Source: an uncultured beta proteobacterium
Lineage (GTDB): Bacteria; Pseudomonadota; Gammaproteobacteria; Burkholderiales; Burkholderiaceae
Assembly (NCBI GenBank): GCA_903900805.1
Contig: CAIUOP010000027.1
Span: 1 to 64,000 of the forward strand
Direction: 5' to 3'
Length of the DNA stretch: 64,000 nucleotides
Positions within the stretch are counted from its first letter, which is position 1; each line of letters starts with the position of its first letter. Under the pieces are notes generated by a model, which saw only the letters and a list, made by a program, of their open reading frames with translations, did not search any database and had not been told where the DNA came from. A program made the translations under genes and the position numbers. Below, one piece after another: positions 25,042-36,497 of this stretch.

Positions 25042-28000
25042 TTAAATGAGCTTTTGATGTAAGTCCTGCAAGGAATAAACCTCTAGGGACTCTTTGCTGC
25101 CTTTTTGGGAGGCCAACAAACCATCCATTACTGCACGGGCTGCGCTAATCGTCGTGTAGTAAGTCACACCATTAGCCTGGGAGGTAGTCCGGATAGATCT
25201 TGAGTCAGCAATGGCTGTACGGGTCTCATCCACAGTCGTAAATACGAGGGAAATTTCACCATTTTTGATGAGATCCACAATATGAGGACGACCATCTTTG
25301 ACTTTATTCACAAGACGCACTGGCAGACCAGCAGCTTCAATAGCAGCAGCAGTACCTTTGGTTGCAACCATTGGGAAACCAAGTTGATGCAAAAGCTTAG
25401 CCACTTCAACTGCTTTAGGCTTATCACTATCCTTGACTGTTAGCAGCACAGTTCCGCTCTTCGGTAGTTTGATGCCAGCGCCTAATTGTGATTTAAAGAG
25501 CGCTTCACCAAAGGTCTTGCCGACACCCATTACTTCACCGGTCGAGCGCATCTCTGGCCCGAGGATGGGATCAATCCCTGGGAACTTATTGAATGGGAAT
25601 ACTGCTTCTTTGACCGAGAAGTATGGCGGCTTCACTTCAGCCTTAATACCCTGCTGCTCTAGTGTTTGACCAACCATACAGCGGGCAGCAATCTTAGCCA
25701 ATTGCAGGCCAGTTGCTTTGGAAACAAAAGGTACTGTACGAGAAGCGCGCGGATTGACCTCCAGAACATAGATGACATCTTTGCCATCCACATTCTGAAT
25801 TGCAAACTGCACATTCATCAAACCAATTACATTTAAACCCGCAGCCATTGCAGCAGTTTGACGCTTAATCTCTTCGACAGTCTCATCCGATAAAGAATAT
25901 GGCGGCAATGAACATGCTGAGTCACCAGAGTGAACGCCCGCCTGTTCAATATGTTCCATCACACCACCAATAAATACCTTAGAGCCATCTCGAATGCAAT
26001 CAACATCACATTCAATCGCATCATTGAGAAAGCGATCTAGCAATACTGGAGAATCGTGAGAGACCTTGACAGCCTCGCGCATATAGCGCTCAAGGTCTCG
26101 GCCATCATGAACAATCTCCATCGCGCGACCACCCAATACATAGGAAGGACGCACTACCAATGGGTAGCCAATTTCTTCAGCAAGAACCAGTGCCTCTGGT
26201 TCTGTGCGCGCAGTACGGTTTGGCGGTTGACGCAAACCTAAGCCTTGCAATAGCTTTTGAAAGCGCTCGCGGTCTTCCGCAGCGTCAATCATGTCTGGCG
26301 AGGTGCCAATAATAGGCACTCCATTACGCTCGAGATCCAAAGCGAGTTTCAAAGGAGTTTGACCGCCGTACTGAACGATCACGCCTTTCGGTTTCTCTTT
26401 AGCAACGATTTCTAATACGTCCTCTAGCGTCAGTGGCTCAAAGTACAAACGATCAGAAGTGTCGTAGTCAGTTGAAACGGTTTCTGGGTTGCAGTTCACC
26501 ATAATGGTTTCATAACCATCTTCGCGCATTGCTAAGGCAGCGTGCACACAGCAATAGTCAAACTCGATGCCTTGACCAATTCGGTTAGGACCACCACCCA
26601 GTACCATGATCTTATCCTTGGAAGTAGGATTAGATTCACATTCGCCATGCTCTGCCTCATAAGTGGAATACAAATAGGCAGTATTGGTTGAGAACTCGGC
26701 AGCGCAAGTATCTACGCGCTTATAAACAGGGAATACTTTTAGGCGATGACGCGTTGTGCGGACAGTTGTGGCATCCACACCCAATAATTTAGCCAAGCGA
26801 CGATCAGAAAAACCCTTCTGCTTTACGAAACGCAACTCTGCCGCAGTAAGAGAATCAAGCTTACGTTGCTTGAGTTCCGCTTCAACAGTGATGAGTTCTT
26901 CAATTTGCTCTAAGAACCAAGGATCAATTTTGGTTTCGGCATAGATCTCATCTAAGCTCATTCCCATGCGGAAGGCATCAGCTAAGTACCAAATACGATC
27001 TGGGCCTGGCTCATTGATTTCATTCACGATGTCATCAAGATCAGTAGACACTTCATCTAATCCGTCTACGCCGACTTCAAGACCGCGTAATGCTTTCTGG
27101 AAAGACTCCTGGAAGGTTCGGCCAATGGCCATCACTTCGCCAACTGATTTCATCTGCGTCGTTAAACGGGAGTCTGCTTGCGGGAATTTCTCAAAGGCAA
27201 AGCGTGGAATCTTGGTCACTACGTAATCAATAGATGGCTCAAAGGATGCTGGGGTGGCGCCGCCAGTAATATCATTCTTCAGTTCATCCAGGGTGAAGCC
27301 AATGGCTAACTTGGCTGCAATCTTGGCAATTGGAAAACCAGTTGCTTTAGAAGCTAAGGCAGATGAACGGGATACCCGTGGGTTCATCTCAATCACAATC
27401 ATCCGGCCGTCTTCTGGGTTAATAGAGAACTGCACGTTTGAGCCGCCAGTATCAACACCAATTTCCCGCAGAACTGCAATCGATGCATTGCGCATGATTT
27501 GATACTCTTTATCAGTCAGCGTTTGTGCTGGCGCAACCGTAATGGAGTCTCCAGTGTGAACGCCCATCGGATCTAAGTTTTCGATTGAGCAAACAATGAT
27601 GCAGTTGTCATTGCGATCACGCACCACTTCCATCTCAAATTCTTTCCAGCCCAAGAGTGATTCTTCAATCAGCAGTTCACGGGTTGGAGATAGATCAAGG
27701 CCACGTTTGCAGATCTCTTCAAACTCTTCACGGTTATAAGCAATGCCACCGCCTGAGCCACCCATAGTGAATGAAGGACGAATCACTACTGGGAAGCCAG
27801 AGCTATCAGCCTCTTGCTGAATGCGCTGTTGTACCTCAAGCGCTTCTTCCATCGAATGCGCAATACCGGATTTAGCAGAGCCAAGACCAATCTTAGTCAT
27901 CGCCTCTTTAAATTTCTGACGATCTTCAGCTTTATCAATAGCCTCTGGTGAGGCGCCGATCAATTCACAACCGTACTTTTTCAATACACCGTGACGATGT

Positions 28001-28305
28001 AAATCTAATGCACAGTTCAAGGCAGTTTGTCCGCCCATGGTTGGCAAAATCGCGTCTGGCTTTTCAGTAGCAATAATGCGCTCGACGACTTCCCAGGTAA
28101 TGGGCTCGATATAAGTCACATCAGCCATCTCTGGGTCAGTCATGATGGTTGCAGGATTGCTATTGACCAAAATGACTTTGTAACCTTCATCACGCAAAGC
28201 CTTACAAGCCTGCGCACCGGAATAGTCAAATTCACAAGCCTGTCCAATCACAATGGGACCTGCTCCAATAATCAGGACGCTCTTAATGTCGCTCCGCTTA
28301 GGCAT
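25042..28305 (-). CDS. carB: Carbamoyl-phosphate synthase large subunit CarB
   Basis: A 1087-residue duplicated ATP-grasp enzyme making carbamoyl phosphate for arginine and pyrimidine synthesis. Both halves are visible: [23 protein letters not shown] with [10 protein letters not shown] in the first, and [22 protein letters not shown] with VLGGRAME in the second. A C-terminal allosteric MGS-like domain follows (about 945-1087). Length matches the family. Its ATG shares one base with the carA stop (TAATG). Confidence 0.98.
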   Translation of the reverse strand: MPKRSDIKSVLIIGAGPIVIGQACEFDYSGAQACKALRDEGYKVILVNSNPATIMTDPEMADVTYIEPITWEVVERIIATEKPDAILPTMGGQTALNCALDLHRHGVLKKYGCELIGASPEAIDKAEDRQKFKEAMTKIGLGSAKSGIAHSMEEALEVQQRIQQEADSSGFPVVIRPSFTMGGSGGGIAYNREEFEEICKRGLDLSPTRELLIEESLLGWKEFEMEVVRDRNDNCIIVCSIENLDPMGVHTGDSITVAPAQTLTDKEYQIMRNASIAVLREIGVDTGGSNVQFSINPEDGRMIVIEMNPRVSRSSALASKATGFPIAKIAAKLAIGFTLDELKNDITGGATPASFEPSIDYVVTKIPRFAFEKFPQADSRLTTQMKSVGEVMAIGRTFQESFQKALRGLEVGVDGLDEVSTDLDDIVNEINEPGPDRIWYLADAFRMGMSLDEIYAETKIDPWFLEQIEELITVEAELKQRKLDSLTAAELRFVKQKGFSDRRLAKLLGVDATTVRTTRHRLKVFPVYKRVDTCAAEFSTNTAYLYSTYEAEHGECESNPTSKDKIMVLGGGPNRIGQGIEFDYCCVHAALAMREDGYETIMVNCNPETVSTDYDTSDRLYFEPLTLEDVLEIVAKEKPKGVIVQYGGQTPLKLALDLERNGVPIIGTSPDMIDAAEDRERFQKLLQGLGLRQPPNRTARTEPEALVLAEEIGYPLVVRPSYVLGGRAMEIVHDGRDLERYMREAVKVSHDSPVLLDRFLNDAIECDVDCIRDGSKVFIGGVMEHIEQAGVHSGDSACSLPPYSLSDETVEEIKRQTAAMAAGLNVIGLMNVQFAIQNVDGKDVIYVLEVNPRASRTVPFVSKATGLQLAKIAARCMVGQTLEQQGIKAEVKPPYFSVKEAVFPFNKFPGIDPILGPEMRSTGEVMGVGKTFGEALFKSQLGAGIKLPKSGTVLLTVKDSDKPKAVEVAKLLHQLGFPMVATKGTAAAIEAAGLPVRLVNKVKDGRPHIVDLIKNGEISLVFTTVDETRTAIADSRSIRTTSQANGVTYYTTISAARAVMDGLLASQKGSKESLEVYSLQDLHQKLI

Positions 28306-29498
28306 TATTTGCCTCCCTTGTTGCTAGCATTCATGAGGTCCACAAAATGATCAAATAAATAGGCAATGTCGTGAGGCCCAGGTGAGGCCTCAGGGTGACC
28401 CTGGAAACAGAATGCAGGCTTATCTTTCCAAGCCAGACCTTGCAGTGAGCCATCAAACAATGAAACGTGTGTGACCCGAATGTTCTCAGGCAAGGTATTT
28501 GCATCGACTGCAAAGCCGTGGTTCTGAGAGGTGATTGCTACGCGCCCAGTATCCAAGTCTTTAACAGGGTGGTTAGCACCATGATGACCAAACTTCATCT
28601 TCAGAGTTTTAGCGCCAGCTGCCAGACCCATAATTTGATGACCTAAGCAGATGCCAAAAGTAGGTAGGCCCTTGGCAATAATTTCTTTGGCTGCGGTAAT
28701 AGCGTAATCACAAGGACCAGGATCACCAGGACCATTCGAGAAAAATACGCCGTCGGGATTCATGGCAAGTACTTCTGCTGCGCTCGTTTGCGCTGGTACT
28801 ACCGTTAATTCGCAAGCACGCTCCGTGAGCATGCGCAAAATATTATGTTTGACACCAAAGTCATAGGCAACGACTTTTTTAGTCGGCTTGCTAGTGTTCA
28901 ATGTTTTGTATACAGGTTTACCTTCTGGGCCATGAAGTTCCCATTCCGCCTCACGCCAAGAGTAAGATTTTTTGGTGCTCACTACTTTAGCTAAATCTAA
29001 GCCAGACATTCCAGGGAAAGCTTTTGCTAGTTCAAGGGCTTTTTTGCCTAAGGTCTCATAGTCATCCCCCAATTTGCCAGCAACGATAGCTCCAGACTGA
29101 GCGCCCTTGTCTCGCAGGATACGGGTTAATTTACGAGTATCAATTCCAGCAATACCAGGGACACCTGCTTTAGTAAGGTAGCTATCTAAACTGCCTTCTG
29201 AGCGGAAATTGGAAACGCGCTTTGGTAAATCTTTGATCACTAGGCCAGCAGCATGAATCTGATTTGACTCTGCATCTTGAGCATTGATGCCAACGTTGCC
29301 AATATGAGGATAAGTGAGAGTCACAATCTGGCGACAGTAACTCGGGTCAGTAATGATCTCTTGATAGCCGGTTAATGCGGTATTGAAAACAACTTCACCA
29401 GTCGTTTCGCCAGTGGCGCCAATACTAAATCCGGGAAATATTGTGCCGTCGGCTAAGGCCAACACGGCGGGAGGAAAAGAAGGAAGCAAGGGTGACAA
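28305..29498 (-). CDS. carA: Carbamoyl-phosphate synthase small subunit CarA
   Basis: A 397-residue glutamine amidotransferase subunit. The N-terminal domain has [17 protein letters not shown]; the class I domain has [10 protein letters not shown], the catalytic Cys in [13 protein letters not shown], and the His/Glu pair in [14 protein letters not shown]. The start appears to be TTG with GGAG five bases upstream. It feeds ammonia to CarB. Confidence 0.97.
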   Translation of the reverse strand: MSPLLPSFPPAVLALADGTIFPGFSIGATGETTGEVVFNTALTGYQEIITDPSYCRQIVTLTYPHIGNVGINAQDAESNQIHAAGLVIKDLPKRVSNFRSEGSLDSYLTKAGVPGIAGIDTRKLTRILRDKGAQSGAIVAGKLGDDYETLGKKALELAKAFPGMSGLDLAKVVSTKKSYSWREAEWELHGPEGKPVYKTLNTSKPTKKVVAYDFGVKHNILRMLTERACELTVVPAQTSAAEVLAMNPDGVFFSNGPGDPGPCDYAITAAKEIIAKGLPTFGICLGHQIMGLAAGAKTLKMKFGHHGANHPVKDLDTGRVAITSQNHGFAVDANTLPENIRVTHVSLFDGSLQGLAWKDKPAFCFQGHPEASPGPHDIAYLFDHFVDLMNASNKGGK

Positions 29499-29622
29499 AC
29501 CATCTCCAGTCCCTGCTCCATCCGACGCTCAGAACCCCCAAAAAGACCAACCCGAGGCTTGTGTATGCGGGAGGTGAGTGTCTTTAAGCGCTAGGGTAAT
29601 TTAATTAGTTTCGAACCTTGCA

Positions 29623-29628
29623 ATCATA
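29623..29628 (-). promoter_or_regulatory. Possible extended -10 promoter upstream of carA
   Basis: On the minus strand TGG-TATGAT fits an extended -10 element, 125 bases upstream of the carA start, in the 184-base gap between prpE and carA. No good -35 is visible. The leader between it and carA contains no obvious terminator or PyrR-type fold that I can see. Confidence 0.35.
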
Positions 29629-29682
29629 CCAGTTTTGCTCGTAAACCCTTGAATCCCCACTCTATTGAGCCTTTGAGGGTAT

Positions 29683-31566
29683 TTAAGCCTTAGCGCTTTG
29701 CTCGATGATGGTCTTGATTTGAGCCAAAACAGTTTGGTCTTCCATGGTGCTGATATCACCAGGATCACGACCTTCTGCTACTGCCTGCAAAGCGCGACGC
29801 ACAATCTTGCCAGAACGGGTCTTAGGTAAAGCTGTCACCACATAAACCCGCCCAGGCCTAGCAATCGCACCTAACTGGCTATCAACGGTCTTCATGCATT
29901 CTTTTTCCAGATTCTCTGCTTTATTCGCATCTTTCGGGATCACAAATGCAATCGCAGCTTGGCCTTTGAGTTTGTCCTCAATGCCGACAACGGCAACTTC
30001 AGAAACATTGGGATGACTGGAAATACTTTCTTCAATCTCGCGTGTGCCAAGACGGTGCCCTGCAACGTTGATAACGTCATCGGTACGACCCAAGATAAAG
30101 AAGTAACCATCTTTATCTTTAATGCCCCAGTCAAATGTCGAGTAGATCAACTTACCCGGAATGGTTTCCCAATAGGTACTGATAAAGCGCTTGTCATCGC
30201 CCCACACGGTTTGCATACAGCCTGGAGGCAATGGACCCTCAATGGCAATCACACCCTTCTGGTCCGGGCCCAGCTCTGCGGAAGTAGCATCGTCGAGCAG
30301 TTTCATGTTGTAACCAAAAGATGGCACACCCGGTGAGCCAAACTTATGGGGCATCACTTCAACGCCTCGCTGAATAGCTAGTATTGGCCAACCGGTTTCT
30401 GTTTGCCAATAGTTATCCACAATCGGTTTTTTGATTGCATCATGAATCCAACTTGCCGTAGGCTCATCTAATGGTTCGCCTGCCAAGAACAAGGTACGCA
30501 ATGATGAGAGATCGTGCTTAGTTAAGAAAGTAGGATCTTGTTTTTTGAGAACACGCACTGCTGTTGGTGCAGAGAACATCACTGACACCTTGTATTTCGC
30601 TACCAGCTCCCACCAAATACCTGCATCCGGCTGCAATGGCGTACCTTCATACATGATGGTTGCCATGCCATTGAGTAATGGCCCATAAATGATGTAGCTG
30701 TGACCGACTACCCAACCAATATCGGAGGTAGTGAACATGGTTTCACCAGCCTTGCCACAGAAAATATGGTTCATGGAGGATATCAAGGCAACTGCATAAC
30801 CACCCGTATCGCGTTGCACGCCCTTAGGTTTACCAGTAGTGCCAGAGGTATAGAGAATGTATGAAGGATGAGTGGCATCTACCCACTCGACTGGCACGAT
30901 ATCATTCAAATGCTGTTGTCGTTCAGACGCATAGTCCAAATCTCTACCAGCTACGCTGATAAATTCTGATAAGCCGCGATTGACGAGTAAAACCTTTTCA
31001 GGTTTGTAGCTTGCCAAAGTAATCGCTTCATCCAAGAGCGGTTTGTATGGCACTACTTTTCCACCACGCATACCTGCTTCGGATGTCACAATCATTTTGG
31101 GTTTAGCATCATCGATCCGAGTCGCCAAACTATGGGAAGCAAAGCCACCAAACACTACTGAGTGAATAGCTCCGATCCGCGCACAAGCGAGCATTGCAAA
31201 GCAAGCTTCTGCGATCATCGGCATATAAATTAAGACGCGGTCACCCTTTTGAATACCGTTAGCCTTGTAAATAGCGGCCATGCGATTGACTTCTTCATAG
31301 AGCTCTTGAAAGGTATACGCCTTCTCAATATTGGTTTCTGTTGAAACAGCAACTAAGGCAATTTGATGAGGTCGCTCTTTTACGTGACGATCTACTGCGT
31401 TGTAGCAAAGATTAGTGAGCCCGCCTTCAAACCATTTTGCAAATGGGGGGTTGTCATAATTGAGAACTGTATCAAATGGTTTTTCCCAATGAATTAACTT
31501 GGCTTGCTCGCCCCAAAATCCATCTGGGTCTTTAATTGAGCGTTCATGATGTGCTTTATAGGACAT
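29683..31566 (-). CDS. prpE: Propionate--CoA ligase PrpE
   Basis: A 627-residue acyl-CoA synthetase of the ANL superfamily that activates propionate, or acetate less well. Motifs are YTSGTTGKPKGVQRD (P-loop), GEPLDEPTASWI, DNYWQTETGWP, FDWGIKDKDGYFFILGRTDDVINVAGHR and the catalytic Lys in TRSGKIVRR. The overall series matches PrpE more than Acs. I start at ATG 31566, with AGG six bases upstream, rather than the TTG at 31572. It is not next to other prp genes here. Confidence 0.93.
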   Translation of the reverse strand: MSYKAHHERSIKDPDGFWGEQAKLIHWEKPFDTVLNYDNPPFAKWFEGGLTNLCYNAVDRHVKERPHQIALVAVSTETNIEKAYTFQELYEEVNRMAAIYKANGIQKGDRVLIYMPMIAEACFAMLACARIGAIHSVVFGGFASHSLATRIDDAKPKMIVTSEAGMRGGKVVPYKPLLDEAITLASYKPEKVLLVNRGLSEFISVAGRDLDYASERQQHLNDIVPVEWVDATHPSYILYTSGTTGKPKGVQRDTGGYAVALISSMNHIFCGKAGETMFTTSDIGWVVGHSYIIYGPLLNGMATIMYEGTPLQPDAGIWWELVAKYKVSVMFSAPTAVRVLKKQDPTFLTKHDLSSLRTLFLAGEPLDEPTASWIHDAIKKPIVDNYWQTETGWPILAIQRGVEVMPHKFGSPGVPSFGYNMKLLDDATSAELGPDQKGVIAIEGPLPPGCMQTVWGDDKRFISTYWETIPGKLIYSTFDWGIKDKDGYFFILGRTDDVINVAGHRLGTREIEESISSHPNVSEVAVVGIEDKLKGQAAIAFVIPKDANKAENLEKECMKTVDSQLGAIARPGRVYVVTALPKTRSGKIVRRALQAVAEGRDPGDISTMEDQTVLAQIKTIIEQSAKA

Positions 31567-31594
31567 GGTCAACCTGATTTAAAAGTTACTGAAA

Positions 31595-32983
31595 TTACTT
31601 AATGTTCGCGACCCCTTTTGTGCTTGAGGCGGCTGAACTATCATTTTTCGCAGATTTTGCAAGCCCTGTCGATGCGGATTTATGCTGAGATGCAGCATTT
31701 TGGGCAGAAGAATTACCCTTAGTCTTAGTGGAAACGCATTTGGTGTTTTGGCCACTCTTGGCTGGTTTTGCGCACTTAGTAGCTGGCGGAGCTGGTTTTT
31801 CTAGGCTTAAGCTAGCGTTTTCAGCCATTGCCGTCGAAACATCGCCAGCGCGACTACTGGTTTTAGGGATCAACACGGTAGAGCCTGCCTTGACGCGCAT
31901 TCCCTTTGGAATGCCATTCACGGCTCTCAAGGAATCAACCTCTACCCCTAGCGTTTTAGCAACTTGATCAACGCTTTCTGTTTTACTAATTTTTACTGCA
32001 GTCCATGAAGACAGTGGTTTGTCATAACTCTTGAGATTGGCCTGAAAGATTTCTGCATGCGCAAACGGCAACAAAATCTGTTGATTGGCATTGCTCAGTA
32101 TCACTGGCTTATTAAATGAGGGATTGAGATTATGAAATTCTTCTTCGGGAATTTCAGCAAGCTTGATGACAACGGCAACATCGATATCGTTATCAATATC
32201 CAATGCGACAAAGTAAGGATGGTTTTCTAATTCAGGCAAAACAATTCCATAGGCCTGCGGATCTAAAACAATTTGGCGATAAGCCATGAGTTTAGGCACG
32301 TACTGACGGGTTTCCTTTGGCATCTTCAGACTCAAATAATCCGTAGGTAAGCCGGCTGCCAAATTGCGTTTTTGTGCCTTAGAAATATTCCCAGCACCCC
32401 AGTTATAAGCTGCCAGTGCAAGCTCCCAACTGCCGAACTGGTTATATAAACGCTGGAGATAATCTAGAGCAGCATCAGTAGATTGCAATACATCACGACG
32501 CTCATCCCTAAAGACGTTTTGCGTCAAGCGAAAATCTTTTCCGGTTGCAGGCATGAATTGCCATAAGCCCATCGCTTTAGCACTTGACTTGGCATGGGTG
32601 ACAAAAGCACTTTCGACAAATGGCAGTAATGCGATTTCAGTAGGCATATTGCGGGCATTGACCTCTTGCACGATGTAAAACAAATATCGTGATGAGCGTG
32701 CCATTGAACGATTAACGTAATCCGGTCTTGCACTCAGCCACCTTACCTGCTCAATTTCTAAAGGGGAATTCATAGGCTCCATCTGAAAGCCATCCCGAAT
32801 CCGAATCCATAAATTGGCGGAAGGTGCATAAACCTGGCTGACCGATTGGTTCTTGAGATTAACGCGGGGGGCATTAGACGACTTTGGATTGGCTTTCGTA
32901 GCTGCATCAGATGACCAATCACCAGTACTTGCACATCCTGATAGAAAAATGGCAAGCAAGATTGCCACAATAGGCAAACGCAT
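31595..32983 (-). CDS. mltD: Membrane-bound lytic murein transglycosylase D
   Basis: A 462-residue lipoprotein with a signal peptide and lipobox LSGC (Cys at about 17). The SLT domain (about 115-235) has the catalytic Glu in LLPFVESAF, SSAKAMGLWQFMPATG and AYNWGAGNI. A LysM domain lies at about 325-372 (VDQVAKTLGVEVDSLRAVNG). The C-terminal 80 residues are low complexity, rich in Lys, Ala, Ser and Thr. It cleaves peptidoglycan glycan strands. Its ATG overlaps the gloB stop (TGATG). Confidence 0.94.
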   Translation of the reverse strand: MRLPIVAILLAIFLSGCASTGDWSSDAATKANPKSSNAPRVNLKNQSVSQVYAPSANLWIRIRDGFQMEPMNSPLEIEQVRWLSARPDYVNRSMARSSRYLFYIVQEVNARNMPTEIALLPFVESAFVTHAKSSAKAMGLWQFMPATGKDFRLTQNVFRDERRDVLQSTDAALDYLQRLYNQFGSWELALAAYNWGAGNISKAQKRNLAAGLPTDYLSLKMPKETRQYVPKLMAYRQIVLDPQAYGIVLPELENHPYFVALDIDNDIDVAVVIKLAEIPEEEFHNLNPSFNKPVILSNANQQILLPFAHAEIFQANLKSYDKPLSSWTAVKISKTESVDQVAKTLGVEVDSLRAVNGIPKGMRVKAGSTVLIPKTSSRAGDVSTAMAENASLSLEKPAPPATKCAKPAKSGQNTKCVSTKTKGNSSAQNAASQHKSASTGLAKSAKNDSSAASSTKGVANIK

Positions 32984-33792
32984 CAGAAGCGGTCTTTCCA
33001 GGCCCTAACGACTGCCAATACATGTGCTGGCGTGGGCAAATTATCTTGGCCAGAAACCTCTTTGGCCATTGCAATCACATCGGCTTGATCGCAGCGCATA
33101 AACGGGTTGACCTGCAGTTCTTGTCCAATGGTGGTTGGCAATGTCGGTAGATTTTGCGCTCTCAAAGCTTGTGCTTTTTCTGACCAAGAGATCAGATTCG
33201 CATTGTTTGGCTCAACCGCTAAAGCAAAACGAATATTAGACATGGTGTATTCATGGGTGCAGTACACCAGCGTATTTTTTGGTAAGGCAGCAAACTTAGC
33301 CAATGAAGCAGTCATCTGGGTTGGTGTGCCTTCAAACAAACGCCCACAGCCTGATGCGAATAAGGTATCGCCACAAAGTAATATTGGCTCAAGCATATTG
33401 GCCTGCAGTTTGGCGAAATACGCAATATGAGTCAGCGTATGCCCAGGCACTTCAAATACGGTGAAGCAAATACTTGGAGCAGCTATCTCTATAGTGTCAT
33501 CTTCTTTGGCGATGATGGTGCGCCCTGGAATATCCGTATTGGCTGGTCCATAGACTGGAATATCAGCACCAAAACTACGGAGTAAATTTAGAATCCCACC
33601 GGTATGGTCGGCATGGTGGTGGGTAACCAAAATTGCCTTAAGGACTAAGTTCTGTTGCAACAGATAATCTTCTACCGGGGCAGAATCCCCTGGATCGACG
33701 ACCAAAGCCGACTTTCCATCATGGATACACCAGATGTAATTGTCATCAAAGGCCGGAATAGGCCAAACTTGCAATAAAGTATTCTTATCCAT
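32983..33792 (-). CDS. gloB: Hydroxyacylglutathione hydrolase (glyoxalase II)
   Basis: A 269-residue metallo-beta-lactamase-fold hydrolase that frees lactate from S-lactoylglutathione. The start is ATG 33792 (MDKNTLLQVWPIPAFDDNYIW); the ORF-track extension upstream would run into the divergent methyltransferase gene. Metal site THHHADHTGG, then PGHTLTHIAYF, LLCGDTLFASGCGR, and CTHEYTMSN. The C-terminal substrate domain ends with NPFMRCDQ and AWKDRF. Normal length. Confidence 0.95.
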   Translation of the reverse strand: MDKNTLLQVWPIPAFDDNYIWCIHDGKSALVVDPGDSAPVEDYLLQQNLVLKAILVTHHHADHTGGILNLLRSFGADIPVYGPANTDIPGRTIIAKEDDTIEIAAPSICFTVFEVPGHTLTHIAYFAKLQANMLEPILLCGDTLFASGCGRLFEGTPTQMTASLAKFAALPKNTLVYCTHEYTMSNIRFALAVEPNNANLISWSEKAQALRAQNLPTLPTTIGQELQVNPFMRCDQADVIAMAKEVSGQDNLPTPAHVLAVVRAWKDRF

Positions 33793-33798
33793 AGACCG

Positions 33799-34611
33799 AT
33801 GATACCAACCCCGCCCATTCCCTCTCAGATGCCTGCACCCCCATGGAGCTCTTGGGAGAAATGGCTGCAATCCCCACCTGGGCGCTATGTGCTCGCTTGG
33901 GAGCAAAAGTGCTTTGACCAAATTGTCGCAGATGTCTTTGGGTTCCATGCGGTTCAAATTGGACTGCCACAAATCAATACTTTGATTGAGAATCGCATGC
34001 CTTTGCAAGCACTCTTAATCCATTCGAATGACAGTCGTGAATATGCAGCGCGTTTTCATTGGCACCTGATCGAAGGAAATTCATCTGAGTTGCCATTTGC
34101 CAATGAAAGTTTAGATTTAGTGGTGCTTCCTCACGTTCTCGAATTTGCGGCTGACCCTCATCAAATCTTGCGCGAGGTTGATCGCGTCTTGCGTCCTGAA
34201 GGTCGACTGATCATTTCTGGATTTAATCCAGCGAGCCTATGGGGCGCGAGACAATACTGCAGTAGATTGATTGGCAACCCCTACTTGCCGCGTGATGGTC
34301 AATTTATTAGTCTCATCCGCATTAAAGATTGGCTGAAGCTACTCAATTTTTCATTAGATCGTGGGCACTTTGGCTGTTATAAATTTCCCCTGCAAGGTCA
34401 GTCTTCTATGGGTCGGATGGATTTCCTTGAATCCATGGGTAATCGCTGGTGGCCTATCTTTGGTGCGGTATTCTTAGTGTCAGCAATCAAACGTCAGCAA
34501 GGTATTCGCCTCATCGGGCAAATCGCACCCGTGCGCATTCCAGCAATCCAACAGCTCACTCCAGCGGCAGAACGCAATCAACTACAAGAAATCCAAGAGA
34601 CGGTAAATTAG
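33799..34611 (+). CDS. Class I SAM-dependent methyltransferase
   Basis: A 270-residue protein. The visible core is [47 protein letters not shown], the motif IV-VI region of class I methyltransferases. The N-terminal SAM glycine motif is degenerate or short. It sits divergent from gloB (6 bases apart) and just before rnhA, as in many Burkholderiales. Its substrate is unknown. ATG 33829 is an alternative start. Confidence 0.85.
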   Translation: MIPTPPIPSQMPAPPWSSWEKWLQSPPGRYVLAWEQKCFDQIVADVFGFHAVQIGLPQINTLIENRMPLQALLIHSNDSREYAARFHWHLIEGNSSELPFANESLDLVVLPHVLEFAADPHQILREVDRVLRPEGRLIISGFNPASLWGARQYCSRLIGNPYLPRDGQFISLIRIKDWLKLLNFSLDRGHFGCYKFPLQGQSSMGRMDFLESMGNRWWPIFGAVFLVSAIKRQQGIRLIGQIAPVRIPAIQQLTPAAERNQLQEIQETVN

Positions 34612-34615
34612 AGCG

Positions 34616-35080
34616 ATGTCACATACTAAATCCACGCCACACACCCCGCATATCATCATCTATACCGATGGTGCCTGTAAAGGCAATCCTGGTCCCGGTG
34701 GTTGGGGCGCGGTGTTGCGTTCAGGCGGACATGAAAAACACATTCATGGTGGAGAGAAACATACAACTAATAACCGCATGGAAATTAGCGCAGTCATTTT
34801 TGCCTTGCGCTCCCTCAAACAAAGAAGCACTGTAGAACTCTGGACCGATTCGCAATACGTCCAAAAAGGGGTGACAGAATGGCTTGAGGGTTGGAAAAAA
34901 CGGGGCTGGCGGACTGCTAGCAAGGCTCCAGTTAAAAATGCCGATCTTTGGCAAGAATTAGATGCCCTGCTGCCTGATCACGAGATCTCTTGGCATTGGG
35001 TCAGAGGCCATAACGGCCACCCTGGCAATGAACTAGCTGACCAGCTAGCAAACAAGGGTGTTGAGGAGTTTTTACCCTAG
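34616..35080 (+). CDS. rnhA: Ribonuclease HI
   Basis: A 154-residue nuclease that cuts RNA in RNA-DNA hybrids. Catalytic carboxylates are in [17 protein letters not shown] (Asp), NRMEISAV (Glu), LWTDSQYV (Asp) and [15 protein letters not shown] (His/Asp). The basic handle [20 protein letters not shown] is present. Standard length. It lies 4 bases after the methyltransferase gene. Confidence 0.97.
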   Translation: MSHTKSTPHTPHIIIYTDGACKGNPGPGGWGAVLRSGGHEKHIHGGEKHTTNNRMEISAVIFALRSLKQRSTVELWTDSQYVQKGVTEWLEGWKKRGWRTASKAPVKNADLWQELDALLPDHEISWHWVRGHNGHPGNELADQLANKGVEEFLP

Positions 35081-35189
35081 GGCCAATATCGCCCCCAAAG
35101 CACCATTTAGGCAGTCTTATGAGAGAATGGCTGGGACTTAAAAGCCCTAAAACGGCATTAAAACCCTATAAAACTAAGAAAACGAGACT

Positions 35190-36497
35190 GTGTCAAAAAT
35201 AGAATCTTCTCTCGATAAGTTGCTCGCCAAATTAGTGCAATTCAAAGACATGGGTATGGCACGTCTGTGCGCCCTGTGGCAAAAATTATCACCCTACCTC
35301 GGGCAGCTCAAGAAAATAGATTACCCAACAGCGAAAGCTTTTGTCATTCGTTTTAAGTGGCGCATTTTATTGGTATTGATCGTGCTTTATGCTGGCTCTA
35401 AAACCTACGACTATTTTTTCCCTGCAAGCAAAAAAACTGGTGGTCCTCAAGTCATTACGAGCGTCATTGTTGAGAAAAAAGATATACCCCTCATTATTGA
35501 AGCCACTGGGACGACCGTCTCTAATAGCATTGTTGATATCCGTCCAATGGTGACAAACACTGTTGCCAAAATTCATGTCAAAGATGGTCAGGAAGTTAAA
35601 GAGGGGCAACTCCTTTTTACGCTGGATGATCGTAATGACAAAGCCAATTTTGAAAGACTCAAGGCTTTGGCTGATGACGCTCAGAAACAATATTTACGGG
35701 CTAAAGAATTAGTAGACAAAAACTTCATTTCAAAGGCTGGCTTAGAGACATCGCTTGCTAATGCGAAGTCGGCACAAGCTGCCGCACGTTCTGCCGAGGT
35801 ACAACTCTCTTTTGACTCGATTCGCTCACCGATTAACGGAAGGGCTGGAATCATTAATGTCTTTCCTGGTTCACTGGTCCAGGCCAGCAATATCGTATCT
35901 ACTGCAACCAGCTCTACTGCCACCTCGAGCGTAGGTTCAATGGTCACTATCACGCAACTCAACCCGATGAATGTTCAGTTTGTGATTCCAGAAAAAGATA
36001 TTCCTATCATCCTGGAAAATAAGAAGAGTGATGCGCCTTTAACTGTAAAAGTGACTATCGGCAACACTGGAAAAAATACTTATGAAGGTCAAGTTCTGGT
36101 GATCGATAACCAAGTCGATCCGCTGATTGCTGCAGTACGTGTTAAAGCACAAATTCCGAACGACAAGTTGGAAATACTCCCCGGGCAATTTGCACGCGTT
36201 TCGCTCAATGCCAATACCTTAAAAGATGTGATTGCCGTTCCTACTCAGGCAATTGTGATCGGTCCTGCTGGGCGCCTGGTTTACGTTGTTGACAAGGATG
36301 ATAAAGTCACCGCAAAACCGGTGAAGGTGCCCTATGAGTACTTGGGTACCTCAGTAATCACCGGAATTAACGCTGGTGATCGCATTGTGGTTGAAGGTAA
36401 GCAGAATTTACGCACTGGTAGCAAAGTGCGCGAAGCAAAATCCTCCAAATCGGAGCAGCCCCCCGCTGATAAAACTCCTACAGCAGAACCAAAATGA
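35190..36497 (+). CDS. RND efflux periplasmic adaptor (membrane fusion protein)
   Basis: A 435-residue MFP of the HlyD/AcrA family. The first 50 or so residues are predicted cytoplasmic and amphipathic, followed by one transmembrane helix (about 55-70, WRILLVLIVLYAGS), an unusually long lead compared with AcrA-type lipoproteins. The barrel-sandwich hybrid (IHVKDGQEVKEGQLLFTLDDR), alpha-hairpin (about 150-200) and beta-barrel (NPMNVQFVIPEKDI) domains follow. The tail is charged. The start is GTG. Its stop overlaps the RND pump start (ATGA). No outer-membrane channel gene follows. Confidence 0.92.
   Translation: MSKIESSLDKLLAKLVQFKDMGMARLCALWQKLSPYLGQLKKIDYPTAKAFVIRFKWRILLVLIVLYAGSKTYDYFFPASKKTGGPQVITSVIVEKKDIPLIIEATGTTVSNSIVDIRPMVTNTVAKIHVKDGQEVKEGQLLFTLDDRNDKANFERLKALADDAQKQYLRAKELVDKNFISKAGLETSLANAKSAQAAARSAEVQLSFDSIRSPINGRAGIINVFPGSLVQASNIVSTATSSTATSSVGSMVTITQLNPMNVQFVIPEKDIPIILENKKSDAPLTVKVTIGNTGKNTYEGQVLVIDNQVDPLIAAVRVKAQIPNDKLEILPGQFARVSLNANTLKDVIAVPTQAIVIGPAGRLVYVVDKDDKVTAKPVKVPYEYLGTSVITGINAGDRIVVEGKQNLRTGSKVREAKSSKSEQPPADKTPTAEPK

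Noticed and set aside
33793-34008. 72-residue N-terminal extension of gloB in the ORF track
   Set aside because: It would overlap the divergent methyltransferase gene, and GloB proteins begin near the internal ATG at 33792.
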